46,785 nt of DNA from a virus. A program made the position numbers and the translations under genes. The DNA lies in the IMG/VR virus record IMGVR_UViG_3300005518_000021, positions 1-46,785 of that record; one strand, given 5' to 3'. How positions within the stretch are numbered: position 1 is the stretch's first letter; the number at the start of each line of letters is the position of its first letter. Below are positions 14,710-22,867 of this stretch, one piece after another. The notes beneath the pieces were generated by a model. That model was not told where the DNA came from. It did no database searches and saw only the letters and a program-made list of their open reading frames with translations.

Positions 14710-15582
14710 ATGGCTTTGCCCAAATTAGCGGCCGGTGCGCATGGCGTCGGTTGGGGCAACTGGTTTGTCTCCGCCGTCGCCGATTATTACCTGCGCCAGA
14801 TTATGGTACTGGCGACGCCGACGAGCAAGCGGTACGAGAAGACGCAGAAGTGGACGCGAGCGAAGCTGGCGGCGCACACTCAGGAGCTTGCCGATCAGAT
14901 GGCTCACTATCTCATCATCGCCTGCGGTGGCGAACTACGGCATGGCAAGACGGCGAAGTGCCGCAAGATTCTCGGGGCGATTGCCGTCGAGGAGCAGGAC
15001 AGAGCGGCGGCTTGGTCGGAGTGGGAAAAGCACGTACGGCCAGAGGAGCAAGAGGACGAGAAGCTGGCCGAGATCATGCGGATAGCGGCAGAGGCGTTCA
15101 GAAGAGGCGGGTTTCGCGGCTCTTTCGGCGGCCCGCTGTGGGCGCGCGGCGCCGACTACGCTGCGGCTTACTTGGACGGCACAATGCACCCTGATCGCCG
15201 AGCACGGCCAGCAACGCTGATGGTCGAGTTCTGCCTGAACCTGCATCACAATACGGGAATCATCTTCAACAAGATGGGCGGCGATATGGCAACGCTCGGA
15301 GTGCTATTGGGCGCCGGCCACGACTACAACGGCGAGGAGAGCATCGAGCAGATGATGCTGGCGAGCGCGACGCCGCCTTGCGTGATGGACTGGCACGAAT
15401 GGGCGGTGGAGGTCAGGGGGGTTTCCGCCCCTGCCAGCATCGCGCCCGAGCCGAAGCCTGCGGCGGCGGCGAAACCAACGTCCAAGCCGGAGCCGGACGC
15501 GAATCCACTGAAGGTAGCGAAAAAGAAGACGCTTACGATGGAAGGAAACGACTCATGGCAAGACATTCTCAAAAGCCTTTGA
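14710..15582 (+). CDS. Unrecognised protein with conserved-looking Trp and His motifs, 290 aa
   Basis: The start is ATG 14710, 10 bases after AAGGGAG; the TTG at 14701 is too close to that site. The N-terminal 230 residues look like one globular domain with GVGWGNWFV near the start, a helical middle (EQDRAAAWSEWEKHV), and MVEFCLNLHHNTGIIFNK around residue 180, which reads like an active or binding site. A Pro/Ala/Lys-rich linker and a short tail (MEGNDSWQDILKSL) follow. I do not recognise the family. It overlaps the phosphatase gene start by 28 bases, so the two are probably co-translated. Confidence 0.75.
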   Translation: MALPKLAAGAHGVGWGNWFVSAVADYYLRQIMVLATPTSKRYEKTQKWTRAKLAAHTQELADQMAHYLIIACGGELRHGKTAKCRKILGAIAVEEQDRAAAWSEWEKHVRPEEQEDEKLAEIMRIAAEAFRRGGFRGSFGGPLWARGADYAAAYLDGTMHPDRRARPATLMVEFCLNLHHNTGIIFNKMGGDMATLGVLLGAGHDYNGEESIEQMMLASATPPCVMDWHEWAVEVRGVSAPASIAPEPKPAAAAKPTSKPEPDANPLKVAKKKTLTMEGNDSWQDILKSL

Positions 15583-16145
15583 GCCACTATTTCCCGAACC
15601 AGTACGACGACGAGGACGCGCCCAAGCGGGGGACCTTCGAGTACGCGAAGAAGTGGGAGCCGCTCGCGCCGCGCTGCACCGGTCACTACCGCGCGCCGCT
15701 CAGCGTAGGGCCGGGCAAGGTACTGGTGACGAGCTACCGCGCGGCGGTTCCGGAACACTATCTTGGGCCGCAGCCGGACGGGGGAATCTACCTTGCCGAG
15801 CAATGGCTCAAGCGCATCGGCATGATCGGGACGGGAATCATCACGGGGTTGCGGCACCCCACGGTCTACATCGATTGGCCGGACATGACGGCGCCGCATC
15901 TCAGGTACGCGCAACTGGCCGTGGAATGGGCGAGGGAACGGCTTGACAAGGGCGGCGCTGTCGAAATAGCCTGCGTCGGGGGTCATGGCCGCACCGGCAC
16001 GTTGACGGCATGTTTGGCGGTGTCGTACGGCCACAAACCGGCAGAGGCAATCGAGTACGTGAGAAAAGGAGTTTGCGAAAGCTGCATCGAGACTAAGAGC
16101 CAGAAGGAATTCATCCACAACTTCAAGCGCATGAGAAGGGAGTAA
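15555..16145 (+). CDS. Protein tyrosine / dual-specificity phosphatase-like protein
   Basis: This is a 196-aa protein. ACVGGHGRTGT (about residue 139) is the CX5R phosphate-binding loop of Cys-based phosphatases, with catalytic Cys and Arg present. DWPDM about 40 residues earlier fits the WPD loop that carries the general-acid Asp. The family removes phosphate from Tyr or Ser/Thr residues, or from phospholipids or RNA ends. The substrate here is unknown. The start is ATG 15555 after AAGGAA, inside the end of the preceding gene. A longer frame beginning at 15378 is a shadow of that gene. A phosphohistidine domain gene lies 430 bp downstream. Confidence 0.82.
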   Translation: MARHSQKPLSHYFPNQYDDEDAPKRGTFEYAKKWEPLAPRCTGHYRAPLSVGPGKVLVTSYRAAVPEHYLGPQPDGGIYLAEQWLKRIGMIGTGIITGLRHPTVYIDWPDMTAPHLRYAQLAVEWARERLDKGGAVEIACVGGHGRTGTLTACLAVSYGHKPAEAIEYVRKGVCESCIETKSQKEFIHNFKRMRRE

Positions 16146-16150
16146 CGAAC

Positions 16151-16573
16151 ATGAAGGCAATCGCGATCATCCGCAAGATCGACACTGAGACTGAGGGCGG
16201 GCCGGCGAAGGTAGCGGGGGTGCTCTTCCGCACCCAGGACGTACCGGCAAAGCTGAGCATGAAGTCAGTCAGCCTCAGCCGTGCCGACGGGGGCTGTGTG
16301 TTCCCGATCACGGAGCTGAGCGCTCACGACGGTCACGCTCCGCCGTGGTTCGTGAAGGGGGGAACCGAGGAGCAGAAGGACGCGGCGAGACTGCCTGACT
16401 ACGTGGGACGCGTCTTCGGGGCGATTCAGGAACACTGCGGATACGGCGCACCGAAGGTCAGCGTGGTCTTTCCCGACAGCGAGCCGGAGCCAGCGACGGG
16501 GGTCGTTGAGGCGGTACAGGCGGCGCTGGCCAAAGAGACGGACGCAGCGGTCGTTGCGGAGTGGGGGGCGTGA
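16151..16573 (+). CDS. Unrecognised protein, 140 aa
   Basis: An ATG 9 bases after AAGGGAG. It is a mixed alpha/beta protein starting MKAIAIIRKIDTE, with acidic middle and end and no catalytic motif that I recognise. It lies between the phosphatase and the phosphohistidine domain, overlapping the latter as TGATG, so the three are probably made together. Confidence 0.7.
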   Translation: MKAIAIIRKIDTETEGGPAKVAGVLFRTQDVPAKLSMKSVSLSRADGGCVFPITELSAHDGHAPPWFVKGGTEEQKDAARLPDYVGRVFGAIQEHCGYGAPKVSVVFPDSEPEPATGVVEAVQAALAKETDAAVVAEWGA

Positions 16574-16902
16574 TGCCTTCCACTCCCGTTATTCTGAGGG
16601 GACGGACGGCCAGCGGCGGGGCGGCGCGCGGGGCGGCGAAGATCATTCGTAGCGAGGATGATCTCGCCAAGGTGCAAAGGGGCGATGTGCTCGTCGCTGA
16701 GTTCACGCGGCCCGAGTACGTTACGGCGATGGCGCTGGCGTCCGCTATCGTGACGGAGATCGGCGGGTCGATGTGCCACGCGGCGATCATCGCGAGGGAG
16801 TACGGGATTCCCTGCGTCGTAGCTGTCGCGGGAGTGCTGGCGGCGGTCGAGGACGGACAGATGATCGGCGTCAATGCGGACGCGGGGACGGTGCTGCTGT
16901 GA
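16573..16902 (+). CDS. Stand-alone PEP-utilizer mobile (phosphohistidine) domain
   Basis: All 109 residues match the swivelling domain of PEP synthase, pyruvate phosphate dikinase and rifampicin phosphotransferase: an early G-rich segment TASGGAARG, GDVLVAEFTRPEYV, IVTEIGGSMCHAAIIAREYG and GIPCVVAV. The His in CHAAIIARE is the residue phosphorylated in those enzymes. The ATP-grasp and substrate-binding domains that normally accompany it are absent from the gene and its neighbours. It could accept phosphate from a host enzyme, act as a decoy, or work with a phage partner. All three are inference. The start is ATG 16573, overlapping the previous stop. Confidence 0.85.
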   Translation: MPSTPVILRGRTASGGAARGAAKIIRSEDDLAKVQRGDVLVAEFTRPEYVTAMALASAIVTEIGGSMCHAAIIAREYGIPCVVAVAGVLAAVEDGQMIGVNADAGTVLL

Positions 16903-17180
16903 GCGCGACCAGCGGGTTGCTATCGGATGACTGGACGCCGCCCCTGATAGTGGTCGAGGTTCGCGGAGGGGCCGTCCAAGACATTTACACCAATGCGCTG
17001 AACGCAGATGATCCGCCGTTTCATGTGCTGGTCGTTGACTGGGACAGCGTGAGCAGTACGCCGGTCACGGACGAGACATTCGAGGAGGGAGAGCCGCCCG
17101 CCGTATTCAATTGGCAGTCCTGCACGCCGTGGGAACACGCACCGGCAGAGACAAAGGCGGCGGTCGATGCGGAAGTTTAA
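16899..17180 (+). CDS. Acidic unrecognised protein, 93 aa
   Basis: GTG 16899 overlaps the stop of the phosphohistidine gene (GTGA). The protein is strongly acidic, with VVEVRGGAVQDIYTN and VLVVDWDSV as probable strands. Its C-terminal 14 bases overlap the next gene. The pattern resembles small phage proteins that mimic nucleic acid charge, but nothing specific supports that. Confidence 0.65.
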   Translation: MSATSGLLSDDWTPPLIVVEVRGGAVQDIYTNALNADDPPFHVLVVDWDSVSSTPVTDETFEEGEPPAVFNWQSCTPWEHAPAETKAAVDAEV

Positions 17181-17538
17181 GAGAGGCGATCTGGCCGTGC
17201 TCAGGGACGGGACGGCTTGGCCGGTGGTCGACATCGAGACGCATCTGGTGCACGGCCATCCCGAGCACGTCTATTACGGGCTGGCGATCTCACTCGATCA
17301 TGCCGCGAAGATGGAGCGACGGGTCCAGCTATCCAGCTTCGGTGTGCACCGTGGCGGCGACGGCGTGAGCCTGCTGTACTGGGTGAGGAGTGACAAGATC
17401 ACGCCGGCGCCGGCCGCGAACGACGGGGAACAAACAACTACTGACCGCGCGTTCTTGGCGAGCGATGATCCTAACGTGGTCTGTGATTGCTGCTGGCGGA
17501 ACGATTGCGAGTGTCTTCAAAATGACAATGACGCTTGA
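17167..17538 (+). CDS. Unrecognised protein with Cys-rich C terminus, 123 aa
   Basis: The N-terminal part (KFKRGDLAVLRDGTAWPVVDIE) resembles small SH3-like barrel openings. The C terminus has a compact Cys cluster CDCCWRNDCEC, probably metal-binding. It overlaps the next gene by 17 bases. The function is unknown. Confidence 0.65.
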   Translation: MRKFKRGDLAVLRDGTAWPVVDIETHLVHGHPEHVYYGLAISLDHAAKMERRVQLSSFGVHRGGDGVSLLYWVRSDKITPAPAANDGEQTTTDRAFLASDDPNVVCDCCWRNDCECLQNDNDA

Positions 17539-17758
17539 GGACTTGACCTGCCCGTCGTGCGGCGGGTCCTACGAGAACATCGTCCACGAGGAGAAAATCT
17601 ACGTGACGAGGGGGTTGGAGGAGGTTCGCGAGGACGGGACGCTGGTCATCGACGGGCAGATCAGTGAGCACGACTACGAGACCGGCGAGGACGGCCACCT
17701 GCATTGCTCTGAGTGTACTCACGATTGGCCGCTGCCTGCGAAGGTCGACTACATCTAG
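17522..17758 (+). CDS. Zinc-ribbon-like small protein, 78 aa
   Basis: CPSCGG near the N terminus and CSEC near the C terminus form two Cys pairs separated by an acidic strand-rich segment, the layout of a zinc ribbon. The start is ATG 17522 (or 17528) inside the end of the preceding gene, with no clear Shine-Dalgarno site. The function is unknown. Confidence 0.65.
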   Translation: MTMTLEDLTCPSCGGSYENIVHEEKIYVTRGLEEVREDGTLVIDGQISEHDYETGEDGHLHCSECTHDWPLPAKVDYI

Positions 17759-17781
17759 ATCATCAAAGGAGGGAGTTAGAA

Positions 17782-18036
17782 ATGGCGCTTGGACAGCGCT
17801 GCGAACAGCACATGATGAAGGATTGCCCCTCATGCAACGACCTGATCGAGGCGGCGACCAACGCCTACGCCTTTTTGCTCCACAGCTACGGAGCGGCGTG
17901 GTCAGAAGAGCGAGGGACGAAACTACCTTCGCCCGGATACACCAATGGGGACGTGAGGAAGTTTACCGAGGCGCTGGAGGTGGCCATCGTCGCCAAGGGA
18001 GGCAAACTACCGAAAATCTACAGGAAAGGGAGTTAG
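17782..18036 (+). CDS. Small protein, 84 aa
   Basis: An ATG after AAAGGAGGGAG. It has an N-terminal CEQHMMKDCPSC segment (possible metal site) and a helical middle. The 17 bases before and over its start codon are repeated exactly at the start of the next gene. The function is unknown. Confidence 0.65.
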   Translation: MALGQRCEQHMMKDCPSCNDLIEAATNAYAFLLHSYGAAWSEERGTKLPSPGYTNGDVRKFTEALEVAIVAKGGKLPKIYRKGS

Positions 18037-18038
18037 AA

Positions 18039-18788
18039 ATGGCGATCGAGGAACACAGGCCCGAGATGTTGCCCAGCTTTACGCCCGTCGTGCTCAGAAA
18101 ACTCATGCGCAACGGGAACGCAGAGGGCGCCGCGAAGCGCAAGGGCATGACGGTCGAGCGCTACTTAGACACGATCAGCGACCAGCTCAATACCTGGGTC
18201 CGGCATCGGGGGGACTATGAGTGGCTGGTCAAATCGCGAGGAAGAGACGCAGCGCGGGAGATCCTGGACACGGCGTACCTCTGGAAGCACCGTCTCCCAC
18301 GTACGCTCTGGCGGCCACTGTGGGGGCGCACCAGGCGCCACAAGAGGGCGGCGGAGCAGCCCGGACCCGTGAACATATTGCAACCGGCCGTGCCCGCGCT
18401 GACGAGTGAGGAGCCTGCGGTGGTCTATCAGGTTGAGATGAGCGAGCTGGAGAAGGAAGTGGCGAACCAGCTTTCCTACGACGCGGTCACGCCCCTGCCA
18501 CCGGCTACCCCCACCGTGACCGAGCTTCTTTCCCCACGGATTCTTCGCCTTGAGGAGGCGCTGCGGCGCGTGAACGACAGGCTCAACGCTCCTGATCCGC
18601 TGGTCGCCAGCGTGAACAGGCTACAGGAGAGAGTGAGCGCGCTCGAAGCGCAACTGGAGCCGCTGGAAGGGGCGACTCTTCACGTTCGCCGTCACCGTCC
18701 CGTTCGCCTACCCAACCCAACAACGCCGTTTCGCGTCGTCTTCCGCCACATCACGGCAGCACTAAGAGGACTAGCTAAAGGAGAGTAG
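18039..18788 (+). CDS. Unrecognised protein with coiled coil, 249 aa
   Basis: The N-terminal half is basic and helical (KLMRNGNAEGAAKRKGMTV reads like a DNA-binding helix pair). A Pro-rich linker follows, then a coiled coil at about residues 165-215 (RILRLEEALRRVNDRL, VNRLQERVSALEAQL), and a basic tail. It may be an oligomeric DNA-associated protein, but no family is recognised. The next gene begins at the following base. Confidence 0.65.
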   Translation: MAIEEHRPEMLPSFTPVVLRKLMRNGNAEGAAKRKGMTVERYLDTISDQLNTWVRHRGDYEWLVKSRGRDAAREILDTAYLWKHRLPRTLWRPLWGRTRRHKRAAEQPGPVNILQPAVPALTSEEPAVVYQVEMSELEKEVANQLSYDAVTPLPPATPTVTELLSPRILRLEEALRRVNDRLNAPDPLVASVNRLQERVSALEAQLEPLEGATLHVRRHRPVRLPNPTTPFRVVFRHITAALRGLAKGE

Positions 18789-18995
18789 ATGAGAGGCAAA
18801 AGAGAGAGGCTCAGCGTGTACCTGCCACCGGCGCTGGCGGACTGGCTCAAGGAGCGAGCCGATGAGTCCGGCACGCCGATGTCGGCCCTTATCAATCAGC
18901 TCCTCTACGAGCTGAAGAGGGAAGAGGAGAAACTCACCGGGAAACCGCGGCGACGCGCCCCGCAGCAACAGACGCCGGAAGAAGTCTTCGCCTAG
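18789..18995 (+). CDS. Ribbon-helix-helix (CopG/Arc-type) DNA-binding protein
   Basis: This is a 68-aa protein. RLSVYLPPALADWLKERADESGTPMSALINQLLYELKR has the strand-helix-helix layout of the RHH fold: an N-terminal strand with basic residues, then two helices with the G/S-P turn. RHH dimers usually bind tandem repeats spaced by about one helical turn. It is therefore a candidate for the regulator of the 11-bp tandem operators at 12527, 13729 and 14659. That link is inferred. It has a basic Arg-rich linker and a short tail. Confidence 0.75.
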   Translation: MRGKRERLSVYLPPALADWLKERADESGTPMSALINQLLYELKREEEKLTGKPRRRAPQQQTPEEVFA

Positions 18996-18998
18996 CTT

Positions 18999-19427
18999 GT
19001 GCTGCACGTCGCCATCGAGCTTGGCGGAGGGGACGACGCTGTCCTCGTCGCCGCCGCTCTGGAGAGGTCCTACGCCGCCGTTTGTCTGGAGGCGTACAAG
19101 AACGGCAGCGCGCCGCCGCCAACGGCCCTGCCGTCCGTCGTGGCCTCAGCGGTGCGGTTCTGGACGGCGCGGCGGGCGATCCAGGGCAACTTCACGCCGC
19201 TCACCGACGGGCTCGTGCCGGTCTACCACGTCCCCGCCAGGGGCTGGGCGCTGTTCGCTAACGGCGTGTCCTTCGTGGTGGGGCGAGGTGAGGGAAGAGT
19301 GCTCGGCGTCTTTAGCAAAGAACTCCCGGCCGGGTGCGTGAAGGAGAACGGGCAGCTCGTGATCTCGAGACAGGCGAAGGGGTGGCTGGCGAGCTTTGAG
19401 GAGAGAAAGGAAAGCGCCGATGGCTGA
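18999..19427 (+). CDS. Unrecognised protein, 142 aa
   Basis: The start is GTG 18999, 3 bases after the RHH stop. It has a helical N-terminal half with Ala-rich helices, and a beta-rich C-terminal half (LVPVYHVPARGWALFANGVSFVV, GRVLGVFSK). No motif is recognised. It overlaps the next gene by 8 bases. Confidence 0.65.
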   Translation: MLHVAIELGGGDDAVLVAAALERSYAAVCLEAYKNGSAPPPTALPSVVASAVRFWTARRAIQGNFTPLTDGLVPVYHVPARGWALFANGVSFVVGRGEGRVLGVFSKELPAGCVKENGQLVISRQAKGWLASFEERKESADG

Positions 19428-20325
19428 ACGCAAAACGCGACGATTGGCTGCCTGCGACCGGTGCGGGGAAAAGCGACCGCTGTTGGAATATCCGAACACC
19501 GATGCGACAGGCTCCGCGTGGAAATCGTTGGTTTGCTGGCCGTGTGTTCAGGCTGAGCTTGCCGCAGCGCAGGCGCGGGCCGAGGAGGCCGTGCGTCAGG
19601 CAACAGCAGCACAGGATGCGCTGAGTCTCGGATATGAGGGACAGCAGGCGCGGATAGCGGAGCTTGAGAGCGAGTTGACGGAGATACCCGACGCACTACG
19701 CCAGACAATCCGGTTAGGGCGGATGCCACCATTCACAGACGAGAAGTCTGAATCGCTTACTCGCGTCGCTATCACGCAGGAGGCGCTGGCACTTCTGCTC
19801 GAAGCGAGTGCAGAAGTCGTGCGCTGGAACAGAGCCATCGTGGATGACGACAAGGCCGCTAAGTTCGACGGAGATGCAGCATTCGAGGCATTGGAATCAG
19901 CCGCTGCCCGTGCTGCCCTCTCCGACGCCTCTGAATGTCCGCGCTGCAAGGGGAGCGGCCACGAGCCGTCAGTCAGCACGTTTGTCAAGGGTGACTGTGA
20001 GCAGTGTGGCGGCAGCGGGAAGTCTGAGTGCCCGCACAAGGCTGAGGCTGAGCGGCTTCGAGCGGTGCTTGCCTTCTACGCTGATGAGCAGAATTGGGCG
20101 CCAGGGCTAGGTGGGCGCATCATCTATGCCTGCCAGATAACCAATGACAAAGGCCATAAAGCTCGTGCGGCGCTGCTGGCCGAGGCGGGGAGTCGCGCCG
20201 ACGACTTGAGAGAAGAGCGCAAAGCCGAGAAAGCACAGCGTACATACGCAAATGCAATTGGTACAGGCTCATTCGATGCGGCGGAAGAATGGCATGATCG
20301 GAACGAGGCGGAGGAGCGCAAGTGA
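19420..20325 (+). CDS. Coiled-coil protein with DnaJ-type zinc fingers
   Basis: The start is ATG 19420 after a purine-rich site. The 301-aa protein has an N-terminal four-Cys segment (CDRCGEKRP ... CWPC), a coiled coil at about residues 45-85, and two CxxCxGxG repeats (CPRCKGSGHE and CEQCGGSGKSEC, about residues 175-205), the pattern of the DnaJ cysteine-rich domain. No J domain is present in this gene; one is found in the gene at 23450. The nucleotide composition looks less GC-biased at third positions than its neighbours, which may indicate separate acquisition. The function is unknown. Confidence 0.7.
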   Translation: MAERKTRRLAACDRCGEKRPLLEYPNTDATGSAWKSLVCWPCVQAELAAAQARAEEAVRQATAAQDALSLGYEGQQARIAELESELTEIPDALRQTIRLGRMPPFTDEKSESLTRVAITQEALALLLEASAEVVRWNRAIVDDDKAAKFDGDAAFEALESAAARAALSDASECPRCKGSGHEPSVSTFVKGDCEQCGGSGKSECPHKAEAERLRAVLAFYADEQNWAPGLGGRIIYACQITNDKGHKARAALLAEAGSRADDLREERKAEKAQRTYANAIGTGSFDAAEEWHDRNEAEERK

Positions 20326-22625
20326 TGCCTCTCCCCACCCACGCCGAGCTGGCCGCCTGCCAGGCTTGCCCTCTGGCCGGGCCGCGCCCGGTAGCCGCCG
20401 AGGTCCACGGCAGCGGCGCCATCATGCTCATCGGCGAGGCGCCCGGCGGCGTCGAGGAGTCCACGGGCCGCCCCTTTGTCGGCCCCGCCGGGAAGCTGCT
20501 CAGGAAACTGATGACCGAGGCCGGCATCACGAGTGATTTCGCGATCACCAACATGGTCAGACATCGTCCGCCCCAGAACAGGACGCCGACGCCCGAGGAG
20601 ATTACGGGGTGCGCACCCTGGCTCAAGCTGGAAATACAGTTAGTAGCGCCAGATGTCCTCGTATTGTTAGGTGGTCCCGCCTCCCGGCTGGCCTTCCCGA
20701 AGATGGGGCAGCAGATGCTCAAGCATCATGGCCGTTGGGAGTGGGTGCACGGGATGTTAGACGGGTTTGCCATCCCGGCAGTCACCCTCGTCCACCCCGC
20801 CTACATCCTGCGCGTCCCTCAGAACGGCCGCGGCAAGTGGATGGCCTCTACCATTGCCGCCCTGGTGCAGGCAAGAAAGAAGGCCGAGGGCGCTGAGCAA
20901 ATAACTGCCGGCTGGTTCATGACTGCGAGCCCGGCGGCGCCGTCCGTGACCGTCGACGTGGAGTGCGACTCCGTCGACCAGCGTGTGGCCAACCCCATCC
21001 TGGCCGCCAGCACCTGGATCAACGCGCAAACCAAGCTCCCTGCCAAGAACTTCGCTATCTACTCCATGGGCACCATCAACGGTAAGACAAACCTGAACCT
21101 GCTTTCCTCTGCGGAACACATGCTCATGCACCACTCCGCCTACGACGCCACTGTTCTCGCCCGCTACTCGAAGCAGTTCAACCTGCGCAAGCTGGAGCTG
21201 GACGACTCGATGGTCCTCGCCCATACGATGGGGCTCTCCGACGCCACGCTGGGAGGGCTCTCCGCCCGGCTACTGGGCGAGCCGATCCCCGGCTGGAGCG
21301 AGGTCTTCCCCGAGGGCTACGACGGCAGCGACGAGGAGCACTATAAGAAGCTGGCTGGCCGCTGCGCCCTGGACGTCCGTCAGACCACGAGGGTATGGCC
21401 AGCACTACGCGCGCGCGCTTCCGCTCCCGATCTCGAGCTCTACGACCTCGTCGAGAAACCGCTGCTGCCAATCGTCGCCGAGATGACAGCCTTCGGCGGC
21501 TTCGACACCGATCGGGAAGGACTCACGAAAGAGCTGGAGAGCACCGTCCAGATGATGGGGGCTCTGGAGAAGACGTTCAAAGTGCTCGTCTGGAAGGATG
21601 ACATCAAGATTACCTCCGGCGCGCAGGTCGCCGACCGCTTCGAGGAGCTGGGCTGGCTTCACTCCGGCTCCAAGCTGACCCCCCAAGGCACGCGCTACTC
21701 CGTGGACAAGACCGTGCTCAGCCATCTCAAGCACTTGAAAGGACCCGGCGCGGCGGCCGGCGTGCTCCTCGACTACAACTACTATGCCAAGCGTAAGAGC
21801 ACGTACATCGAGAAGTTCGCGAGCACAAAACGACTGACCGCGCTCTGGCACCAGACGGGGACCAGGACGTACCGCTTTGCTTCCTCTGGGCCGAACCTCA
21901 TGAACGTCCCGCCGGATCTCCGCCACTACCTGCGGGCGAGGGATGGGTGCGAGCTGGTCTGTCTGGACCTCTCTCAGGTCGAGTACCGGGTAGCTGCCTA
22001 CCTTTCTGGAGACCCGCGCATGGTGGCGGCGTTCGTCGAGGGCAGGGACATGCACACGGAGACGGCGCGCACGGTACTGGGAATCAAGGGGGAGATCAGT
22101 CCAGAGATGCGCCGGCTGGCGAAGATCTTCAACTTCGGCGGCGTGCTCTTCGGTGGCAGCGTTGAGACGATGCTGGAGCAGGCTGAGCGTAATGGCGTGG
22201 TGCTGACTCCCACTCTGGCGCGGGAAGGGCTCCAGCGGGCCGCTGGAGCGTGGCAGATCTACTACTACTGGTGCGACCAGGTGGCGAGGCAGGCGCTGAC
22301 CTGGGGCCAGGTGAAGGGGCTCTACGGGCGACTGTTCCGGTTCCGAGAAGCGATGACTCACCACGAGCTGAACAAGCTGGGACGGCAGGCCGTGAACTAC
22401 CCGATCCAGGGGGGCGCTGCGGACATCACGAAGAGGCTCATGTACCTGGGCTGGAAGCTGGGCCGGCCGATCCTGGCGCAGGTACACGACGAGATCATCT
22501 GGGAAGTGAAAGAGGGCGAGGGCGAAGACTTCAAGCAGGCTCTCGGCCGGCTCATCAAGGATGCGAGGTTCTTAGACGACGTCCCGGTGACGGCAGAGAT
22601 AAGGGTGGCAAAGACATGGAAATAA
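20325..22625 (+). CDS. DNA polymerase, family A, with N-terminal uracil-DNA glycosylase domain
   Basis: This is a 766-aa fusion of three domains. Residues 1-190 are UDG family 4/5-like: GEAPGGVEESTGRPFVG (37-53), NMVRHRPPQNR and HPAYILR (157-163), with Cys 12, 15 and 96. The third Cys expected for the iron-sulfur cluster is His 80. Residues 205-360 are a 3'-5' exonuclease with DVE (211-213), an HHSAYD second motif and Y340...D350. Residues 370-766 are the polymerase: motif A LDLSQVEYR (Asp 548), motif B around 596-610 with Lys 600 and Phe where Tyr is usual before the last Gly, and motif C VHDE (720-723). It replicates the phage genome. Fusions of this kind are known in SPO1-like phages. Confidence 0.93.
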   Translation: MPLPTHAELAACQACPLAGPRPVAAEVHGSGAIMLIGEAPGGVEESTGRPFVGPAGKLLRKLMTEAGITSDFAITNMVRHRPPQNRTPTPEEITGCAPWLKLEIQLVAPDVLVLLGGPASRLAFPKMGQQMLKHHGRWEWVHGMLDGFAIPAVTLVHPAYILRVPQNGRGKWMASTIAALVQARKKAEGAEQITAGWFMTASPAAPSVTVDVECDSVDQRVANPILAASTWINAQTKLPAKNFAIYSMGTINGKTNLNLLSSAEHMLMHHSAYDATVLARYSKQFNLRKLELDDSMVLAHTMGLSDATLGGLSARLLGEPIPGWSEVFPEGYDGSDEEHYKKLAGRCALDVRQTTRVWPALRARASAPDLELYDLVEKPLLPIVAEMTAFGGFDTDREGLTKELESTVQMMGALEKTFKVLVWKDDIKITSGAQVADRFEELGWLHSGSKLTPQGTRYSVDKTVLSHLKHLKGPGAAAGVLLDYNYYAKRKSTYIEKFASTKRLTALWHQTGTRTYRFASSGPNLMNVPPDLRHYLRARDGCELVCLDLSQVEYRVAAYLSGDPRMVAAFVEGRDMHTETARTVLGIKGEISPEMRRLAKIFNFGGVLFGGSVETMLEQAERNGVVLTPTLAREGLQRAAGAWQIYYYWCDQVARQALTWGQVKGLYGRLFRFREAMTHHELNKLGRQAVNYPIQGGAADITKRLMYLGWKLGRPILAQVHDEIIWEVKEGEGEDFKQALGRLIKDARFLDDVPVTAEIRVAKTWK

Positions 22626-22867
22626 AACTAAAGGGAGGGGCGTCCGTTGGCATCGACGAAGACGGCATCGCGATTGTCGTTTCCGACTTCAAGAAGGTGC
22701 TCGTGTCCGGCTGCGTCGAAGTGGTCGTGTCGGACTGCGGTCCCGGCGTCGACGTGACTCATTGCAAGGAAGTGACCGTCGTCAGCTCTATCTTTGGCGG
22801 TGGGGCGAACGGCACAACGGGGCCGCCTGAAACAGACTCCGAGCAGCATGTGATCGAGGTCACATGA
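22616..22867 (+). CDS. Beta-rich small protein, 83 aa
   Basis: The ATG at 22616 lies within the last bases of the polymerase gene. The sequence alternates short hydrophobic strands (GIAIVVSDFKKVLVSGCVEVVVSDC), resembling a small right-handed helix-like repeat of right-angled strands. It overlaps the next gene (ATGA). The function is unknown. Confidence 0.6.
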   Translation: MEIKLKGGASVGIDEDGIAIVVSDFKKVLVSGCVEVVVSDCGPGVDVTHCKEVTVVSSIFGGGANGTTGPPETDSEQHVIEVT

